64,000 nucleotides of DNA, from positions 11,263,167 to 11,327,166 of the forward strand of contig OX326956.1 in NCBI GenBank assembly GCA_946800325.1, read 5' to 3'. The stretch's first letter is position 1; each line of letters begins with the position of its first letter. This stretch comes from Luzula sylvatica. Lineage: Eukaryota > Streptophyta > Magnoliopsida > Poales > Juncaceae. The notes below the pieces were generated by a model. It was not told the origin of the DNA. It saw only the letters and a list, made by a program, of their open reading frames with translations, and did not search any database. Below, piece by piece: positions 1-11,134 of the stretch. The position numbers and the translations under genes were made by a program.

Positions 1-372
1 ACCAACTGATTTGGACCTTTTCATCCAGATCAAATGATCCTTATTAACTTGATGATGTGACATTTAATGGAAGCAAGATTTTTTTTAGAATTATACATAG
101 GATGTAATTTGCTATTAATATAAAGGATTTAGTGTTTTAAAACTTGGGTGACAAGGAAAAAGATTGAGGTCCACAGATATGGTGTTTCTTCGGGTCCAAG
201 GAAGCATGTTCATCTAACTACTTTGTAACGTGATTATTTAAAACCGCAAAGTATTCCTTAATTAATGAACTAACAAAATATTCTTGTTCTTTGATAAAAG
301 GAGGTCAAAGTTTTTCCAAATAGTATCTTAGTTTTCAGCTTTTATTTATCTTCCGCAAGTAGTGTAGAATTC
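1..372. other. intergenic, nothing recognised
   Basis: AT-rich DNA with no convincing open frame, repeat or element terminus. Confidence 0.5.
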
Positions 373-1620
373 ATGGACTCGGTGCACGGTGGAGATGCAT
401 GGACGGACACGTCGCATACGCGGAGTTACACGGAGGGCCCATTAATCATGGCGAAAATTGAAGAAACTACTCGTCAAATTGCAAGGAAGAAAGAAGAAAT
501 CGCGCATTTGAACAAAGAATTGCAGGAGATATTGGTACACGACTATTTCTCAATTCTAAATGTGAAAAAGAAAAGTTATGATGGTCTTTTTGATAAAACA
601 GGGGAAAAAAAGAAAGCGATGAAAGAAGATTAAGAATTAAGAGGTACAATTATTATGAGAAAAGTTACCGAGAAGACGTAGAATATGACAAAAATTATTT
701 GGCACTAGCCAAAGATTATTTGAACAAAGAATCGAGGAAGAAGGAACTGAGGGCACACTACTCTCCCAAGGGAGAGAAACTATATAAATGTGTACGAATT
801 TCAATAATTATATGTGATATTTTGTGATTTTGTAGGGGTACAAGTGAAATTGTGCCCAAGAAATTTAGTTTTAAGGGGTTCAATTTGTTTTTAATTAACA
901 GATAAAAGAGGTGAAACATGAAACGAGAAATAACAGTCTAAGCTTAAAGGAAGAAACAATGTTATTGCGGGAGATGAAAGGGCTTCAGTTAGAGCGAGAA
1001 GAACTCAAAGCCGACGAATTTTCGAAATTCAACGAATCGCAACGGAGAAAGAAGGAACATGTCGAATGGAAGATGGGTTGGGCTGGTGTTCAAGATCAAC
1101 CTCAAAGCAAATGGATTCAAGTATGAAACATCGTACCTATATAATTATAATTCGTAACATAATAAATACATATTTCCAAAGTTATATGTCAGATAGGATC
1201 CTAATACTTATGAAGTGTTTATGTGAGCGCATCGAAGAATCGAAACGTAAGCATCTCAAGTATTCGAAAATAATGATGAAATGGAGGAAGGATCAGACGC
1301 CAGTAGATCACAAAAAAAAAAGATTCAAGAGAGAATCAGTATCGAAAATTCGAAAATGGATAAGATGAACAGAGTTCTACTTAATTATCCAAAAATGCAA
1401 GATAATACGGTAATGAATGTTTTGTAAAGTTAATAATTATACAAATGTTAGCTATTATTAAATATTGAATATGTGTACGTTTGAAAATATCAAGCGTAAG
1501 TAACAAATTGATACTGAATTTGTTTTTTTTTTTTTAAGATCAGATTTATTGTTATGATGAGAACATTAAGCTCCTAAATCGCTCTGAAGCTTTGCAAAGG
1601 AGAAAAATGTAGATGCATTT
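373..1620 (+). pseudogene. degenerate coiled-coil hypothetical exons
   Basis: Three blocks look like exon remnants with charged, helix-prone translations. The first has an internal ATG at 448 followed by a Lys/Glu-rich stretch to 633. The second, 911-1126, reads as a Glu/Lys/Arg-rich helix ending in a WKMGWAGVQDQ-like segment. The third lies near 1200-1370. A short exon-like piece sits near 1550-1610. Reading frames are short, separated by AT-rich intron-like DNA, and I could not join them into one protein. I do not recognise the family; a decayed host gene or a captured fragment are both possible. Confidence 0.25.
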
Positions 1621-2039
1621 AAAAAGAGAAATTATATTCTAAAACTAGGTTTTTGCAAAAATATCTCGATTGCATCACTCGTTGCATCATCCTACCGTTC
1701 TCCTTCATGCCGTCCTTCTCTCCCCCATTTTTTGAGGATAACCTTTTGTCAGTCAATTATTTCTTTATTTTGAATTCTAATTATAAATCTGTTAATTGCT
1801 CTAAAAATGATATTTTTCGAAATTTTGTACATTAGTTAAATGATATTTATTGAGATATGTTAAGATTCCGAATTTTGCCTTGTCCTCTCATATAAGATCT
1901 GTTAATTACTCTTTTTTCAGATCCGCACATAATACCCCACATTCATCCCGCAGAGCGATAAATGGAATTTAATTATTGCTTAATTAATAGCTGTCACAAT
2001 TTAATTTTAAAATTGAATGATTAATATTTGGGGGGTTTT

Positions 2040-3503
2040 CACACGCGATGCTAACACCACTGGTTTTGCTAATGTTTTTAAATTATGCATGAATTAACCC
2101 ACCCACTTATTTTGCACCTATCTTTAAGCCTCCTCATGAATCCACATCATTATTTTTATATTGATTATTAACCATTAGATTGTGTGATGTGGCTTCATCA
2201 TATGCATTAATATAATATTTGATAATTTAAGACATGTATTTTGTATTATTATTTTTAAGTATTAATTTGAACCATTAGATGTAGTGATGTGGTTTAATCT
2301 CAATCAATAATTTTTTGTTAGATTTTTTGAAGATCATATTTTGTGTAGTCATTTATGTGTTATTATTTTACACCATGTTTTAAGCATTCTTAGAAATCCA
2401 CATCATCCTACATTAATGACGTGGCATATTATTATTGGTTATAATCATGTTAGACCAAGTTTAATCAATTGTTTAATATTTCACATAAGATTACATGATC
2501 AAATGTGAATGCAATGGAATATGAAAAGTTTATATATGAAATACTAATAATTTAATGTGTAATATTATAAAAAATACAACATATATTAGTATTATTTTGG
2601 AAATTTAATTTTATAAACACATCAAATATATTCATTTTATTTTTATTTTTATTTTGACATCCATATTAGCATAGTTCATACATACAATTTTTCATAATTT
2701 CAATTTGTAAATATATTATGTAAGAAAATACAATGTAAAAAAATACACATTTACATAATATATTTGTAAGAATTTTATTTGCATAATAGAATTTTTAAGA
2801 ATTAGTATTTATTTTTTAAAAAATTATAACAATAAGAATCACATATAATACTAAGTATATTATATTTGTGCTTTTAAGCAAACAAAACTTTTTCAAAAAA
2901 TAATAGAATTAAAAAAGTTTATTCATCTAAATAACTTTTTAAACTTATATACACCTATCAAATTGTATTGTTATTTTACAAAATGTAAAATAAAAAATAA
3001 TCATATGATATAAAATAATTTGTATTTATGTTTATTATAAATTATAAATTTTAATTATTTATTAAATTACTTTCACTATTAAGTTTTATATTATTTTATA
3101 TTTTTCATGGCATTTTGAGTCAATAAAAATTATTACTATATATAATTAATATGTTACTACATATATTGTATATTCATTATTTTAGTATTTGATATTGTAT
3201 GAAATATTGTGAACAATGATATAATATTTGTTGTTACGTTTTTCGTAAAATTATATTATATCTTATTCTTATATATTATTATATAATGACACTAATATGG
3301 GTATTATTATTTGATTGAAAAATGAAATTTTTTTGTTATCATAATGTAAAATAATTGTAAAACATATGAATAATTATAGATAAATGAATTCAAATAACTT
3401 TATTTTAAGATAATATTATTAATATTATCATACAAATATATAATTCTATTACAATGAAAAACATAATTTACATTCTCGCCGCGTAGCGCGAGTATTCTCC
3501 TAG
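2040..3503 (+). mobile_element. AT-rich block ending in a Helitron-like 3' terminus
   Basis: The right end has a short stem (CTCGC/GCGAG, 3474-3491), then seven bases, then CTAG at 3500-3503 followed by T. This is the classic Helitron 3' end: hairpin, CTRR, T of the target. The body has no coding capacity. It contains blocks similar to each other and to the 3' flanks of the RLP genes (for example 2085-2210 resembles 12625-12740). The 5' terminus was not located, so the start is a guess. Confidence 0.4.
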
Positions 3504-3518
3504 TAAGTTATCAATTAA

Positions 3519-3926
3519 GGATGTAAAAACTAAGAATGTATTTCATTATTTACCTCATGTTCTTGGATTGTTAGGGGCCATCCCGAGGCTGCTTTCCCCG
3601 CGCCCTTTGAAATACTTCATTTGGGATAATTAATTGCTTAAAATTAAATTGTAAAAAAAGTACAATTAATGGTTTACATCACTAATTCAAACAGTATTGA
3701 TGTAATAAATGAAGAAGACGCATATGTCTCTCAGAGCATATGTTTTTTTGTGCATCACGCTCAACCAACTCGGTGAACTCATTGACTAATTCAAAATTGT
3801 TAATATGAACTTTGCAAATTAACAGTTATTCGATTCGAATTCATAGTTACTAATACAAACTCAATAATTAGCTATTGGAAAATTATGTCATATCATTTCC
3901 ATATTGTCCAATTAACTGCTCATGAA
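3519..3926. repeat. segmental duplication block, left part (paralogous to 44511-44957)
   Basis: This stretch aligns almost base for base with 44511-44957, including the phrase AGGGGCCATCCCGAGGCTG. In the other copy the homology runs straight on into sequence that here resumes only at 11166, so this is the outer left part of the RLP1 unit. The copy here has lost about 50 bp just upstream of the SINE remnant. Confidence 0.8.
3702..3786 (-). mobile_element. short SINE copy (duplicate of the one at 44754-44838)
   Basis: Read on the minus strand it starts with GTCAATGAGTTCACCGAGT, contains a partial tRNA-like A-box region (GAGTTGGTTGAGCG), and ends with the family's 3' sequence GCGTCTTCTTCATTTATT. 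The middle, including the B box, is missing. The downstream target copy TAATTCAAAATTG (3787-3799) is present; the other was lost by a small deletion. It is the duplicated version of the insertion at 44754. Confidence 0.6.
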
Positions 3927-3984
3927 TTACCAATACATTTTGTAAACATTTTTCTCAAATCTCCCGTTGCCACGTCAATTTTCA

Positions 3985-4480
3985 TCAACTCTTGTGTTTC
4001 TTCTTGGGACGTTTATGTGCCTTCTTAAGGCGCCTCTTTATGTCTCTTACCATTCGCATTCCGTTTTTCTTACCATTCACAACTTTTCTTGACATTTCTT
4101 TCACCCGTTCACTATTTTGCCTTTCTGCTCTCGCACATAAAAGTAACAGACAGCCGCCTCGTCTTCTCTCATCTCGCACGACGGTCGAGAAGCACATCGT
4201 GCAGATTCGAAGGCTATTGAATTTCAAGGCGATTGCAGCCAATTTTCTAGGCCGGTACGTGAGACTTCATTTTCTTTGTGGATTTCAGTTTTTTCCAGAG
4301 TTTTTTTCCGTTTGGTGGTGCTGTTGCAGGCGGCTTGAAGGCCAGCACGAGTGAAAGGGCCTTTTTCTGAGTTTTTTTTTCGTTTTTACAAGTCCCAAAT
4401 CTCTCACACTGATTTTCAGTGATTTCAGTTTTTCCCTAGCCCATCGTTCGACCTGATTTTCAGTCAGAAACTTGGTATGT
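3985..4480 (+). other. GC-richer exon/5'-UTR-like fragment
   Basis: This patch is clearly richer in G+C than its surroundings. It contains a pyrimidine-rich start, a segment around 4150-4250 ending in a plausible donor (CCG|GTACGTG near 4253), and splice-acceptor-like TTGCAG near 4329. The longest frame (3992-4354) is Phe/Arg/Leu-rich and resembles no protein I know. It may be the 5' part of a host gene captured by the surrounding insertion. Confidence 0.25.
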
Positions 4481-4635
4481 TTATTTCCAATTTGTATCCA
4501 TCTATTGGATTAATCTTTTATTTTGTCTTTTAAGGGATTGGATTATTGTTTCGATGCCAATATTTGGTAGAAAGTAACTTCTCAGTGATTTTTTAAGTTT
4601 GGTGATTTATAAATCACGCCTATTATGTGTTCGAT

Positions 4636-4917
4636 GAAATGCCTATTCATTTTTTTGACAAGTAGCAAATATACATGCTAAAGAAATATGTATAATAATG
4701 CATTTGTGAAATTTGTTGAAGAAATTTACATCATGATATGATTCATTCCAAATTCAGATAGAAATTTGAACTTTTTGAAATGCCTATTCATTTTTTTGAC
4801 AAGTAGCAAATATACATGCTAAAGAAATATGTATAATAATGCATTTGTGAAATTTGTTGAAGAAATTTACGTCATGATTAGATTCATTCCAAATTCAGAT
4901 AGAAATATGAACTTTTT
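4636..4917 (+). repeat. two tandem 141-bp units
   Basis: The block starting GAAATGCCTATTCATTTTTT at 4636 is repeated from 4777 with an exact offset of 141 bases and only a few differences. It is non-coding and lies between exon-like patches inside the 7.24-kb insertion. Confidence 0.9.
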
Positions 4918-6700
4918 GGGACAATTTGTTTTATAAAATTTGAAATCAATGATTTATTTTTTGTATTTTTCTGCTTAGGAAGAAAATAGGAGGAGAATGC
5001 CTTTGATGTTAACAATCCGCACGACCAATTGATGTTTATCGCAGACTCAAGGAGCCTTTTTCAAGGATTACATATGTGGTAAATATATCAATCCGTTACT
5101 AAATATCTAATTTATATTTTTTCCTTATTTCATATATTTCTTAAGAAGTGATTTCCTCAATACCGATATCTTTTTTTATTTTTTCTTCTGAAACTGAACA
5201 TATTGTTCAAAACTGTCACGATTGTGCAAATCCTGTCGAATCGAATGTTTTGACAGAAAGTTACTTTGAGCAATGCTTCTCTTCATGAAATTGTAAGGTC
5301 TTAAACTGAAAATATTTTCATCGATTAAACATATAGTTTGATGCCGGTTCTGAAACAAACTCAACCAAAATTTTGCCAATATTCGATTTTGATTTCTGCC
5401 CAATAGAATAGTCAATTTACGACTTCCCGGTTGAGTGGGATGGAATACGACTTCCATGGTTGAGTGGGATGGAATTGCTGCTCGACGAGGCCAATCAAAA
5501 GAAATGTCTTCTCTTTACATGAATGTAAGGGTAACAATGTAATTTCATCCAACCAAATTTATACTCTAATTAAATGAAGTAGATAAGCTGTAATTAACTT
5601 CAAGATTGATGCATTTTTAGGACGTGAATTGCGTGAAGGTCAGTTGACCGAAATTTCTGGCCCTTCTTCCGATAAAACCAAAGTAAGCTTTTCGTCATTA
5701 ATAAATAATCATTGTTGTCCTAAACCCAAAACCCTAATGATGAAGGGTATTTTGGTAAATTATAGGTATGTTTACATTCAGCTACAAAGATTGTAAACAA
5801 AAAATATGGATCCATTTTATATTTGGATACATGCAATTCATTCTCACCAAAACGTTTTTTTTCGATTTTCTAAGCAATACCCACCCTCTCCATTGCAAGA
5901 GGTAATTTACTTCAAATTACATTTATGCCCTTCTTATATGTACAAATTTGAATTGAAAGATCGAAGTGACTGGTAGGAAATTTGTAAATTCGATTCTAAT
6001 TACTCATGGAAATCTTGATTTAATTTTTTCATATATAGCTTTCTCAAATTAAGAATTAGGCCCTAATAATTTCAGATCAGAGGATACTTCTCGGACCCTT
6101 GTAATGCATCAAACAACTTCAAGGAAATAAAATATAATGAAAATAGTAAATAATTTCACGAACCAGATTGTAAATTTTCATTTACTAACTTAAACTCTAT
6201 CTTATGCTAACTGGACTTGTTATAATTTCTGGAGAAGGCACAATTCATGTGGTACAATTACTTTTTTTAAGGGAATTTACAAAAACAAACCCTGAATTAT
6301 ACCTGAATTATAAAAATACCCTGAATTCTTAAAATATTGTATTTCTATTTATACCCTTTTTCCCTTCTTTTCGTTTGGCATGCTATTAAATAAATCTACA
6401 GATTTTTAAACAGCGAGGGATATAGAAGAGAAGTTATCTTGGTTGTGAGTATTTCAGTTTTTTTTTCAGTATTTACAATTTTTCTCCTCATATTTATCAA
6501 TGATTATATCATTTATTTTTCAACAATGATTACCAGCGTGAATATGAACTAACTAGGACTCGAAACCACTATTCTTGTCAAAAGCTACACTGTAAACACC
6601 AATTCTTTTTTTTATTAAATATTTATAAGATTAATTTAATTATATGGTATTTATTATTTTTGTGCTTATTTAATTTAAGATGCCAAATAGAACAGTAATA
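4918..6700. other. non-coding, possible small captured exons
   Basis: Mostly AT-rich. An exon-like piece at 4979-5079 is preceded by TGCTTAG and followed by GTAAATAT. Another at 5620-5683 follows a TTTTTAG acceptor. A 26-bp tandem repeat (CGACTTCC.GGTTGAGTGGGATGGAATA) occurs twice at 5419-5475. None gives a recognisable protein. Confidence 0.3.
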
Positions 6701-6769
6701 GAAGTTGGTACGGAGCAATTTTTTCTTTCAAACCATTTATGTATGTATAATATCGTTTTTCTAAGCAAT

Positions 6770-6830
6770 TATGTGCTAACAACAAAGTTGGGGCTGGTTG
6801 TTTTGTAATAGATCATCAAAATGAGGTATG
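6770..6830 (+). pseudogene. possible RNase H-like scrap
   Basis: One frame at about 6779-6829 reads NNKVGAGCFVIDHQNEV, which fits the first beta-hairpin of plant RVT_3-type RNase H domains (GxGxVIRDHxG). Nothing else of the domain is visible around it, so this is only a weak suggestion of an old LINE fragment. Confidence 0.2.
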
Positions 6831-7700
6831 AAATATTTGAAATTATTCCATAATAAGGTAATTAATTAAATCATTTGATGTGTGATTATGGCCATGTATA
6901 ATCCAACTTATGATGTTATATAGGTTTGGTTCATATCAATTAAAATCTTAATTGTATAAATGGTTCGTATTATTATTTTCTTCTTATAATTTGAACTGAT
7001 TTTCTGATCCTTGCTATGATAGAAAAATTGTTATTTTGCATTATATGGTACTTGAATATTTCCTTATTTATTTATGACCAATTTATTTGTATCTATAGTG
7101 TATAAAAATATTTTCCCATCAATGGATACAAATGGTGTTTTTGGGATATTTGAAAAATTAATAAGAAAAGTAGAAGAATTAATAAGAAATTTTGAATTTG
7201 TGAGGGTTTTGTGAAAAATTGTTGAAGAAGGTGAATATGATAAAAAATAGGGATATGTATGTAGAAGTGCTTGCTTAGTTGTATGTATAAATGCTTGCTC
7301 AACTGCATGATCTGTCATATTTTAAGATTGGAGAAAATTCGGTAAAAAAACACAATTTTGAGGTAGTTCTTGAGTTCCATAAGTAAGATGAAGGAATGGA
7401 AGACATTGGTGCTGAGTAAGTGGATGAAGGGATAGGAGAGACTTCGGTACTGAGTATGTGGATGAAGAATGGTACCGGTACTGGGTAAGATGATGGGACT
7501 CCTCTGCTTGCTATGTCTTGAACCAGAGAATAAAGGAAAAGTTTGAGAAATAATTTTGACGTTTTTAGGCTCTTGATACTAAGTTTATTTTATTAGGTCA
7601 ATAAAATATCATATGTTGATTAATAGATTGATTTGGTAAAACGAGTAAAATAAATGTGTTGTGTATTATTGTTACAAATATCTTTTAGTTACGTTCAAAG
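6831..7700. other. AT-rich non-coding stretch
   Basis: No supported gene. A short imperfect repeat of the type TGGATGAAG...GGTACTGAGTA occurs at about 7390-7490. Confidence 0.4.
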
Positions 7701-8277
7701 GTTCAAAAGATACTAATCTAAAGCTAAATTCATGGGTAATCTATGTTGCACGGATACGGATACGAGTATCGTATCCGACACGATACGGATACGGCGATAC
7801 GGCAGTTTTCAAAAATACATAGGATACGATACGGCCATTATATATAATATTTTATTATTTTATTAATTATAATTAATTTATTTAATATTTTATATAGTAT
7901 ACATTTGACATAAAATATCTTAAAAATTTGTTTTAACATAAATAACTTCTTATTAAGTAAATGTTTATTTTGTTTGGTTATTTATTTATATGTATTACTC
8001 ATTTATTTCGATTTCAAATTTTTATTTTTATTTTTCAAGTACATTTGTGTATACGTTAGAAGTATCCGGTAGTATCCGAGAAGTATCCGCTATTATTTTG
8101 AAATAAAATATTCGGATACGCCACGTGGAGTATCCGATACGTATCCGACGAGTATCCGACGAGTATCGGTATCCGATACGGCATCTGATACGATACGGCT
8201 TGATTTTTGAAGTATACAACATAGTGTGTAATAGTTTGGAAGAGGACGTTCAAAAGATACTAATCTAAAGCTAAATT
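7701..8277. repeat. 30-bp direct repeats flanking the GGATACG element
   Basis: A perfect 30-base sequence beginning GTTCAAAAGATACTAATCTA occurs at 7701-7730 and again at 8248-8277, one on each side of the GGATACG-rich element. It is too long for an ordinary target duplication and not directly adjacent to the element ends. Confidence 0.85.
7741..8224. mobile_element. GGATACG-rich MITE-like element, copy 1
   Basis: The element begins CTATGTTG and ends CAACATAG, a short terminal inverted repeat. Both subterminal regions are packed with GGATACG/CGTATCC motifs in either orientation (7751-7840 and 8063-8205) around an AT-rich, non-coding core. A relative with the same ends and motifs lies at 41649-42078. 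Dense subterminal motifs are usual for transposase-binding regions of hAT or CACTA DNA transposons, but no clean target duplication was found, so the superfamily is open. Confidence 0.55.
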
Positions 8278-8375
8278 GAATTCTAAATCGTCATATTTGT
8301 TTTTAATTTATTTAACGGTACACATATCCTAAATCCTAATCATGGGTCATATTAAACTATTGTTACCAAAACCAA

Positions 8376-8921
8376 ATGAGACATATTTACAAAATCCATG
8401 AGGCACACATACATACCCAACAAGCCCACCACATAAACCCGCTACTGGACCCCTCCATTAATCTACCTCATCCATCTAGCATACGACCTATTTACAAAAT
8501 CCACACAGGCTTCTCCATGGATGACCACGGTAAATCGGCCATAGCTTTTGTTCTCTCAGATTTAAAAGGTATGACTAGACACACTCACTGCCAAACAATA
8601 CAAAGACCTCATAGTATCATTGAGGGTGAATTTGTCGCTATTCTCATCGCGATGAAATACATCGCAACGACACATCCCACCAGCTCATGTTGCTTTCTCT
8701 CCGACAACCAAGTAGTAGCAAACCTACTTCAATCTCATCACGACCCAAACAGGATCCATCCACCTTGCCAATCTGCGATTAGAAATGCCCAAGACTGTGT
8801 ACTGTTGAAACGACGTATCAAAGACCCAACCTTTCTTTATATACCACGACACCTGAATGAAGAAGCACATTGCCTTGCAAATATTGCAAGAATTTTGGAG
8901 ATTCATGAAAAGGACACCTAA
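8376..8921 (+). pseudogene. RNase H (RVT_3-like) domain of LINE ORF2, C-terminal fragment
   Basis: The 181-residue frame has an RVT_3-type RNase H fold signature: a glycine-bearing first strand (GFSMDDHGKSAIAFVL), a central acidic helix start (EGEFVAILIAMKYI), SDNQVVANLL, and a C-terminal helix (HLNEEAHCLANIAR). The first catalytic Asp (normally in TDGS) is replaced, and the last Asp of the A-D-x-L-A motif is His, so catalysis is unlikely. The first about 45 residues are His/Pro/Ile-rich and not part of the domain. It lies directly upstream of a LINE 3' UTR and A tail. Confidence 0.6.
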
Positions 8922-9045
8922 TAACTGACCCCCTCAGTTACTGACCGTCACATGATAAAAGATGTAATGACAGGAACCTAGAAGCTCTCCAGTCAAGCCA
9001 TTTGCATTTTATCTCCAGTCTATTTTAGTTTCTTTTTATTTCCTT

Positions 9046-10256
9046 GAAAAAAGATCACTTTTGCCCCCAAGCTGTTCAGAAAAGTACAAGTTGCCTCCCG
9101 TACTATAATTTGCTCACTTTTGCCCCCCAAGCTCTTCATTTTGCTCAATTTTGACCCTTCCATCAGTTAAGTGCCCAGTCATCGGTAAAGTGCTGACGTG
9201 GCACGTTGACGTGGCAATGACGTGGCAAATATATTATTTTTAAATTGAATATCCAATAATAATTAAATTAAACCCAATAACCCAATAACCCTTCTTCTCT
9301 CTCAAATCCCTCCCTCTCTCACAGCTGTAACTCTTCCTCTCTCACCAGAAAAGAAGAAAAGAAGACTCTCAGCGCCCCACCTCCCTCGCCTCCCCTCACG
9401 GCATCGCTTCTCTCGCGCTCTCTCTCAGGTGACCTCTCTCTCACTCTTTCTCTCTCTCGTTCTTTTTCAGCCAAAAAACTCTAATTTCAGCAAATTAGGG
9501 GAAAAAAAACCTAATTTCAGCACAAATAACTCTAATTTCAGACAAAAAACCCTAATTTCAGCAAAAATAACTCTAATTTCAGCCAAAAAAACTCTAATTT
9601 CAGCAAATTAGGGGAAAAAAAACCTAATTTCAGCACAAATAACTCGAATTTCAGCCAAAAAACCCTAATTTCAGCAAAAATAACTCTAATTTCAGCCAAA
9701 AAACTCTAATTTCAGCAAATTAGGCGAAAAAAAACCTAATTTTAGCACAAATAACTCTAATTTCAGCCAAAAAACCCTAATTTCAGCAAAAATAACTCTA
9801 ATTCCACCACAAAAAAACCCTAAACGAAAGAACGAGAGAGAGAAAGAGCGAGAGAGAGGTCACCTGAGAGAGAGCGCGAGAGAAGCGATGCCGTGAGGGG
9901 AGGCGAGAGAGGTGGGGCGCTGAGAGTCTTCTTTTCTTCTTTTCTGGCGAGAGAGGAAGAGTTATTGGCTGTGAGAGAGGGAGGGATTTGAGAGAGAAGA
10001 AGGGTTAGTGGGTTATTGGGTTATTGGGTTTAATTTAATTATTATTGGATATTCAATTTAAAAATAATATATTTGCCACGTCATTGCCACGTCAACGTGC
10101 CACGTCAGCACTTAACCGATGACCGGGCACTTAACTGATGGAAGGGTCAAAACTGAGCAAAATGAAGAGTTTGGGGGGCAAAAGTGAGCAAATTATAGTA
10201 CGGGGGGCAACTTGCACTTTTCTGAACAGCTTGGGGGACAAAAGTGAGCTTTTTTC
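9046..10256. mobile_element. foldback MULE-MITE, 1211 bp
   Basis: The ends are GAAAAAAG and CTTTTTTC. Terminal inverted arms of about 420 bp (9046-9466 and 9828-10256) are near-perfect reverse complements. They include GCCCCCAAGCTGTTCAGAAA, the triple ACGTGGCA-type motif near 9195-9230, and purine/pyrimidine-rich stretches. It carries no transposase. The element sits in the 3' UTR of a LINE, so it is the younger insertion. Long arms plus a 9-bp target duplication place it with Mutator-like foldback elements. Confidence 0.85.
9471..9808 (+). repeat. three 112-bp units with telobox motifs in the MULE-MITE core
   Basis: The core between the inverted arms is built from three units starting at 9471, 9583 and 9696. 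Each is made of shorter AACTCTAATTTCAGC-type repeats. AAACCCTAA (telobox) occurs at 9547-9555, 9660-9668 and 9772-9780, with a fourth at 9815-9823 just after the array. Confidence 0.85.
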
Positions 10257-10399
10257 TATTTCCTTTTGCATTCATTTTTCTAGGTCTGTAATATTTTTAA
10301 ATAGCTCAGCTGTATCTGGGTTATAACTTTGTACACATGAGTTTCTTTATTAATTTAAATCCTACGGGATATTTGATCAAAAAAAAAAAAAAAAAAGAG

Positions 10400-11134
10400 A
10401 TCGAAAATATTACTTTTGAAGAAATAATTGTAATTATTGCACTTATTTCCAAATACTATATTATTAATTTATAATAAATAACTATGGTAAAATGGTTCGA
10501 AAATCTCCTTTTCAAAATTAAAATTTGACGACAAAGATGAAAACTTAAGATGATACGATAATCAAAAAAATTTGACATTGTTTGCAAGGATAACAAATAA
10601 ATAAAATTGCAGCAAAAAAATGAATGTTGAATATATGGATCATGTTGGTTTTGATTTTTTTTTTCTTCTAAAAGTGTCACGTCGGTGTCATAATATTTTG
10701 ATTCTTTAAAATAATTACGTAAATATTTTGATTCATTTTAATATATTGATTAATGCTCGAGGAATACTACCATATTATAAAATAGTTTAAATTTTCTTGT
10801 AGGTAATTATAACTTTAGTATTAAAATATAGAAAATAACAACAAAATAGAAATCTCCGCGGTGTAGCTGGGGTATTGTTCATTTTATCGTAACAAAGATT
10901 TAAATTATTATGCAAACGATATTTAATGGTGTTCATTATATTAAAAATCTCGCAAAGTGGATACACCATGATTGTTAATCTTTACTTTACTTAATGTTAA
11001 TTTATTGTGCACAACAAATAAACTAATAAAAGAATATCTGAAAAGAAAAAGATTTTTTTCATTGTTAACTTTTCTTCAATATTATTTTGCATGACTCTTC
11101 AATATGAAAATTAATTGATACAAAAAATAACAAA
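10400..11134. other. AT-rich non-coding stretch with a decayed Helitron-like hairpin
   Basis: No gene seen. The sequence CTCCGCGGTGTAGCTGGGG at about 10853-10871 resembles the Helitron-end hairpins elsewhere in the window but lacks a CTRR end. Confidence 0.35.

Larger units (their letters stand above)
9037..10265. repeat. 9-bp target duplication TATTTCCTT
   Basis: TATTTCCTT occurs at 9037-9045 and 10257-10265, immediately outside the terminal inverted repeats of the element between them. A 9-bp duplication is typical of Mutator-like transposons. Confidence 0.9.
8376..10398 (+). mobile_element. 5'-truncated LINE with RNase H, split by a MULE-MITE
   Basis: The coding part (8376-8921) is followed by 3' UTR to 9045. 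After the MULE insertion and one copy of its target duplication, the UTR resumes at 10266 and ends in a run of A at 10380-10396, preceded by TTTAAATCCTACGGGATATT. A C-terminal RNase H and an A tail are expected for the plant L1 subgroup that carries this domain. Endonuclease and reverse transcriptase are absent, so it is a 5'-truncated copy. Confidence 0.6.

Noticed and set aside
5176..5457. Minus-strand 93-residue frame
   Set aside because: No recognisable domain; it overlaps exon-like sequence on the other strand and contains a 26-bp tandem repeat.
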